Source: Glandiceps talaboti (taxonomy: Eukaryota; Hemichordata; Enteropneusta; Spengelidae). Taken from it: 64,000 nucleotides of DNA. Positions 60,045 to 64,000 of the stretch are shown here, piece by piece. The stretch covers positions 23,985,175 through 24,049,174 of the forward strand of contig NC_135560.1 in the NCBI RefSeq assembly GCF_964340395.1, given 5' to 3'. Under the pieces are notes generated by a model, which did no database searches, had not been told where the DNA came from, and was given only the letters and a program-made list of their open reading frames with translations. The position numbers and the translations under genes were made by a program. Each line of letters starts with the position of its first letter. Position 1 is the first letter of the stretch.

Positions 60045-60919
60045 GTTTTAGAGAAGGGAAATTGAGGGAGGGTCACTTTTTAGCATGACGGAGTCGGGGA
60101 GGCCATATTTTGCGAAACAGCCTGGGCCTGATTTTGCCCGCCCTCACCCCTTGTAATTACAAGGGAAGTTGACAGACACGTGTACGGCACTGCGGTATCT
60201 CATAAAATCAGGCTAACATTTGTCACGGCCGTACATCTCACTGAAATGCTAACATGGCTCAAGCTGAAAGTCAAGTCCAGGACTATATAATGTCTGCATG
60301 CCGCATCTGTCGTGAAATACTGATCATGCCGTTATTGGTTCTGAACGTCTTCAAGGTCATTATAAAATAATTACATATTCATATTTTCAGTTAGATTCCT
60401 GACACACCATGGAGTTGAGAATATACTTATAGAAACAGGTAGGAAAGTTTCCCAAGTTGATAATCTCCACAGAGAATCTGAAGATTCATTCTGAAATACA
60501 CTCTTTAGTCGATACTGTACTTTTTCCAATTCCCAATCTATTGTCATGTTACAAAAATATTACATCAGTACTCAGAAATTTATATTGACCACTCCATATT
60601 GAATTCGGTACGTGGTCCAAAAACGTCATCAAGTATCTTGTCTCCTATTAGATCTGACTATATGCGTTACGGGAGACCGACATAGGTTCACCTACCTCTG
60701 AAGACGTATTAAACTCCCGTGGCGCATATATTCAGAGTTCGTTGCCAATCGATTCACTTCTAAGTTCGAGTAAGCGAGTAAAATGCACAGAAAACATCCA
60801 CCATTGCCTCGACCCTTCTGACATAAACTTCGTTTGTTCCAATCTTGGCATTCATTCCCACAATATGTCCGTGCAGACTTGTACCATTTTCGATAATTCC
60901 ATCTAATACCATTTCAAGT
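60042..60919. other. Noncoding DNA; possible - strand gene fragment
   Basis: On the - strand about 45 codons (roughly 60770-60905, ending LTRT) look protein-like (GTSLHGHIVGMNAKIG, YVRRVEAMVDVF), but the frame runs into the neighbouring foldback element. I do not recognise it and do not call it a gene. Confidence 0.3.
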
Positions 60920-61195
60920 CGAAAGACGAGGAGTGACAAACCCTTAGGCAACTCATTTTTTCCGATAGAGCGGTGAAAAGTATGCGTATTTCGAAATAAT
61001 GTAATTATACCTCGACAAGTATAATAATAAAAAAAATCTGAAAATTTAATGGCGATTTGAACATTTTGACTCATTTTAAGCACAGCATATTAATGACTTA
61101 GACGCGAGTTGTCGTGTCCTTGACTAGGGGGTATAAAGTCCAATTTTATGTTCGAACGCGATCAATTTGGCTTGCATGGGGTATAGAAATCATTG
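60920..61195 (+). mobile_element. Dispersed foldback element, copy 5 (5'-truncated)
   Basis: It begins within the right arm (GAGTGACAAACCCTTAGG), continues ATAATGTAATTATACCTCGA, ACATTTTGACTCATTTTAAG and GACTTAGACGCGAGTTGTCG, and ends AATTTGGCTTGCATGGGGTA. The left arm of the palindrome is missing. It is the most diverged copy and lies far from the others. Confidence 0.65.
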
Positions 61196-61658
61196 AAACC
61201 ACTAACACAAAATGTTGACAACGAAATTGATTTCTAGTTTTCATTTACTAGGACGTAGCAATAAACAAGTAGAAATACAAATGACAAACATGCTGAGTAT
61301 TATATCTGAACAAACAAATTAATGCCAACATTTGAGTGTTTTCTTACAACATGACCAATGAAGACGAACAGCTGACACTGCAAGACGATAGTACGTAAAT
61401 GTGTGGACTCATGTCAATTTGCTGCATGATTCAACACAAGCTGGTCAATCAATAAGTTCTTGACATATTCTCCTTAAAATACAATGTATGTAATGTTGTC
61501 AGCAGGGATAGGATATTGTAATGCTGCACACTCGCCTACCCAATATTTTTATATATCGTGTAACATACGACTATTGCATGCTGTACAACCCATGGCATTG
61601 CCTAATTTACATTGGCACTATTTGTGGGGATTGTCTGAGTCGATGAATCTATCCCAAA

Positions 61659-61735
61659 CAGCGAACTATATCACCTACAGCGAACGATATAACCTACAGC
61701 GAACGATATAACCTACAGCGAACGATATAACCTAA
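61659..61735. repeat. 19-bp tandem repeat, 4 copies
   Basis: CTACAGCGAACGATATAAC is repeated with minor changes (CGAACTATATCAC in the first, CTAAAG at the end). Confidence 0.93.
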
Positions 61736-61794
61736 AGTATAGATTAAACTTAACTGTCAGCGCACAAAGAAGTCGATCTTCTACAGTAAGGCGT

Positions 61795-62527
61795 AAAAAT
61801 TGTATGGTTCCAATTACATTCAATTTTAAAATAGGTGGGATAGGTAGATTTTTTTATTTTTTTTTTCATATGTGAGTGTCTAGTCTAGTTCAGGTAGTTA
61901 TGTTTTTTGTTATGGTCTCTGTGTTATTGGCTTCTTTTCAGCAGATGTACAGCCATTACAGATTGGAAGAACATTTTTATATTGTCATTTTCAGCTGATG
62001 TCTGTTTCCGCATCCACTATTTCTTGCGAGACTTCACAATTTGCGCGATTTTCTAATTTTTTTCTATGTGAAAAAAAAGTTTAATGTCGGCGTGAAAAAC
62101 TAGGTGGGACCGGTTACCAAACAACTTTTTGTATTTGGCCTAAGGCCTAATAAAATAAAAATTGTGGTTCTGATTACGCTCAATATTAGAATAGGTGGGG
62201 TAGATAGTTTTTTTATTTTGTTATTTTTTTCATATTTGAGTGTCTAGTTCAGGTTTTCCATTGTTTCCATTGTTTTCCAAATGGTCTCAGTGTTATTTAT
62301 TTCTTCCTATCAGATGTACAGCCATTACAGATTGGAAGATCAGTTTTATTTTGTCATTTTAAGTTGATGTCAGTTTCCGCATCCACTATTTCTCGTGAGA
62401 CTTCACAATTTTTGCGATTTTATTATTATTTTCTCGAATACGTAAAAAAAAGGTTTAGCGTTGGCAGAGAAAAGCTAGGTGGGGTTGGTTAACCAGAACC
62501 AAACAATTACTACTTTAGGCCTAACAT
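61795..62527 (+). mobile_element. Tandem pair of a ~360-bp dispersed element
   Basis: Two copies (about 61795-62155 and 62157-62527) share AATAGGTGGGATAGGTAGAT, CAGATGTACAGCCATTACAG, ATTGGAAGA, TTTCCGCATCCACTATTTCT and GAGACTTCACAATTT. Both end in GGCCTAA. They are roughly 80% alike by eye and noncoding. Tandem arrangement could be duplication or two insertions; the class is unknown. Confidence 0.7.
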
Positions 62528-63607
62528 GTGACAACACTCATGCCGGCTATTTATTGGTTTTGGTTTGTGTGATGAATATATTACATAAATTAGACTTTTT
62601 AATCTGATTTGAACTAACTAATTTCTTTATCATAGACTAATATGGTGTCACGATGAACTCCATTCTGCTGACATTCAACAAGATTTAATGACATTTGAGT
62701 GCATCTTCGTTATCTTGAAGACTTAGTAAAATGATGCTATGTAATGGTTGATTGCAAGTATAATCTGGATACTCATAAATAAAACTTTGGCTGTCATTTC
62801 AGATATGACCTCCATCAATGTGTCTCAATGGACGATACTTAAATACTTTATATTATACCCATGGCACCTAGCTACGTCATAGTTTACGTCAAAATAATCC
62901 GAGATGAAACTGTGCAATAGAAGATTCATCTGGATATCCGATTTATGATGCCCATTTTGCTACATTAATACATTAGTGATGTGTATTAAATGTGCCGACG
63001 CTTGTTGAATAAATACATGAAATCAAATGAATTCTGAACAAGTCTGTTCACAATATCGTCTTGTTATAGTCATTAGCTAACTTGGAGCATTTTCTTTGAT
63101 ATTTACAAGAGCAACATACATTTGTTATTAGTGAACTGACTCGTGTTGCTGGATTGGGTATTTCACTGAAAAGATTACTAATTTGCGATTTGAAAGAAAA
63201 TGTGAACAAATACACAACAAAGTTCAGATTTCAAACTCCCGTAAAATACTTCAGATTATCGTACTGTGTGTCAGTTTAACGGTAGTGTTGTATTTGATAG
63301 ATGTGGGTATTTTTGGTATTTCATTTGTTTGTTTTTATTGTATGAGTAATCTGCTTCAAGATCTCCTCTTCGACATTTTTTTTAAAATTGACATGACCTG
63401 CTCACACAAGTTTCATTTCAATGTACCTTATTATATTTTTTGTATTCACTTGCCAAAATACATCTCGGTGTCACATTATGTTTTCCTTCTATTCATAGCA
63501 TCTACACGAATTACTTCTTTTAGACATCCTGATTAAAATTATACTAACATTCAAACGGATTTATTACTTTTTGGAAAAAATGCTTTATTTCTTTCAACGA
63601 TACTGAC
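62528..63607. other. AT-rich noncoding DNA
   Basis: The longest open frame (63183-63536, + strand) is Phe/Ile/Cys-rich, as expected for AT-rich chance frames. It has no splice or start context I trust. Confidence 0.45.
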
Positions 63608-63719
63608 CTTAGATTCAATCGATCAGGCGTATACATGAAGTCTATGTCAATAAACGTTAGGATTCCGAAGACAGCGATTGCCATGTACTCGGCAGTAATT
63701 AGATGACGTGTGCTGTAAT
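63608..63719 (-). CDS. Candidate exon of an unidentified - strand gene
   Basis: On the - strand the segment follows TCTCTGCAG and ends CTAAG|gtcagt. In one phase it reads HLITAEYMAIAVFGILTFID then FMYTPDRLNLR, a hydrophobic then charged pattern. A possible upstream exon ends at 63857 (TCAC|gtagaa) and would join as C|AT with RLPGILHRLNRS before it. I do not recognise the protein. It does not match TM1-TM2 of kisspeptin receptors, so membership in that gene is doubtful. Confidence 0.3.
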
Positions 63720-64000
63720 CTGCAGAGACAATTTGTAATACATCATGTAATGATAGCCTCTACTTAATCACTATTGACCTCTGGTCTTAAGACATTAGAC
63801 CCTTAGATAAGAACATCAAAAAGAAACAGGAAAATATGAAATATTCATACTTCTACGTGATCTGTTTAGGCGATGTAGTATTCCTGGTAACCTGACGATG
63901 ATTATCTCCGGGTTTTTTCACAGCACGAATGACTTTCCTTTCAGTTTTATTTTCGCAATTTGTCGCAAGACGTTTGGTTTGGCGGTGTACATGACATGTT

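Noticed and set aside
59733-60088. Cys/Met/Tyr-rich frame followed by poly-Ser/Leu
   Set aside because: Direct translation of (GTAT)n and (CT)n microsatellites.

Overview
The window reads as metazoan nuclear DNA: AT-rich, spliced genes with GT-AG introns, (CA)n, (TA)n and (GTAT)n microsatellites, and many private minisatellites. A kisspeptin/galanin-type receptor, a BEN-domain protein, Crypton-derived DUF3504 domains, a Penelope-like fragment and a hammerhead ribozyme motif together suggest a marine invertebrate (lancelet, hemichordate, mollusc or similar). I cannot resolve the phylum from sequence alone. By eye roughly a quarter of the window is tandem repeat.

Left part, 1-9.6 kb, + strand: the 3' portion of a BEN-domain gene. 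Two small exons (4562-4675, 4803-5062) join in phase to a large terminal exon (8233-9540). This encodes an acidic/coiled-coil start, a Pro/Thr-rich repeat tract and a C-terminal BEN domain. Its last intron holds a minisatellite that has copied the splice donor itself, interrupted by a 1-kb CpG-richer insert.

Middle, 10.8-42.7 kb, + strand: eight phase-compatible exons (10878-28097) encode a nuclear-type protein with two SUMO-like IKQE sites and an AT-hook. Most introns carry their own minisatellite (85, 55, 37, 87, 29 and 48 bp units among others). They are followed by a 6.3-kb exon (36465-42721) with a 23-residue repeat tract and four copies of the DUF3504 (Crypton tyrosine-recombinase-derived) domain, all apparently without the catalytic residues. 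The exon phases do not join directly between 28097 and 36465, so either one exon is missing from my model or these are two genes.

Right part, 43-64 kb: noncoding DNA with a 65-bp minisatellite, then on the - strand the last two exons of a class A peptide GPCR resembling kisspeptin receptor GPR54 (49430-50052 and 52185-52320, TM3 to C-terminus). Its intron contains a type I hammerhead ribozyme motif (51353-51401, + strand) and a Penelope-like remnant inside ~100-bp inverted repeats. From 52.3 to 63.6 kb I see no convincing exon, only microsatellites and dispersed repeats; a short possible exon lies at the right edge.

A dispersed element with a strong internal palindrome occurs at least five times in the same orientation. 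The most notable content is the four-domain DUF3504 gene, the hammerhead/Penelope pair, the amplified splice donor, and a minisatellite whose only open frame is continuous with the DUF3504 exon.
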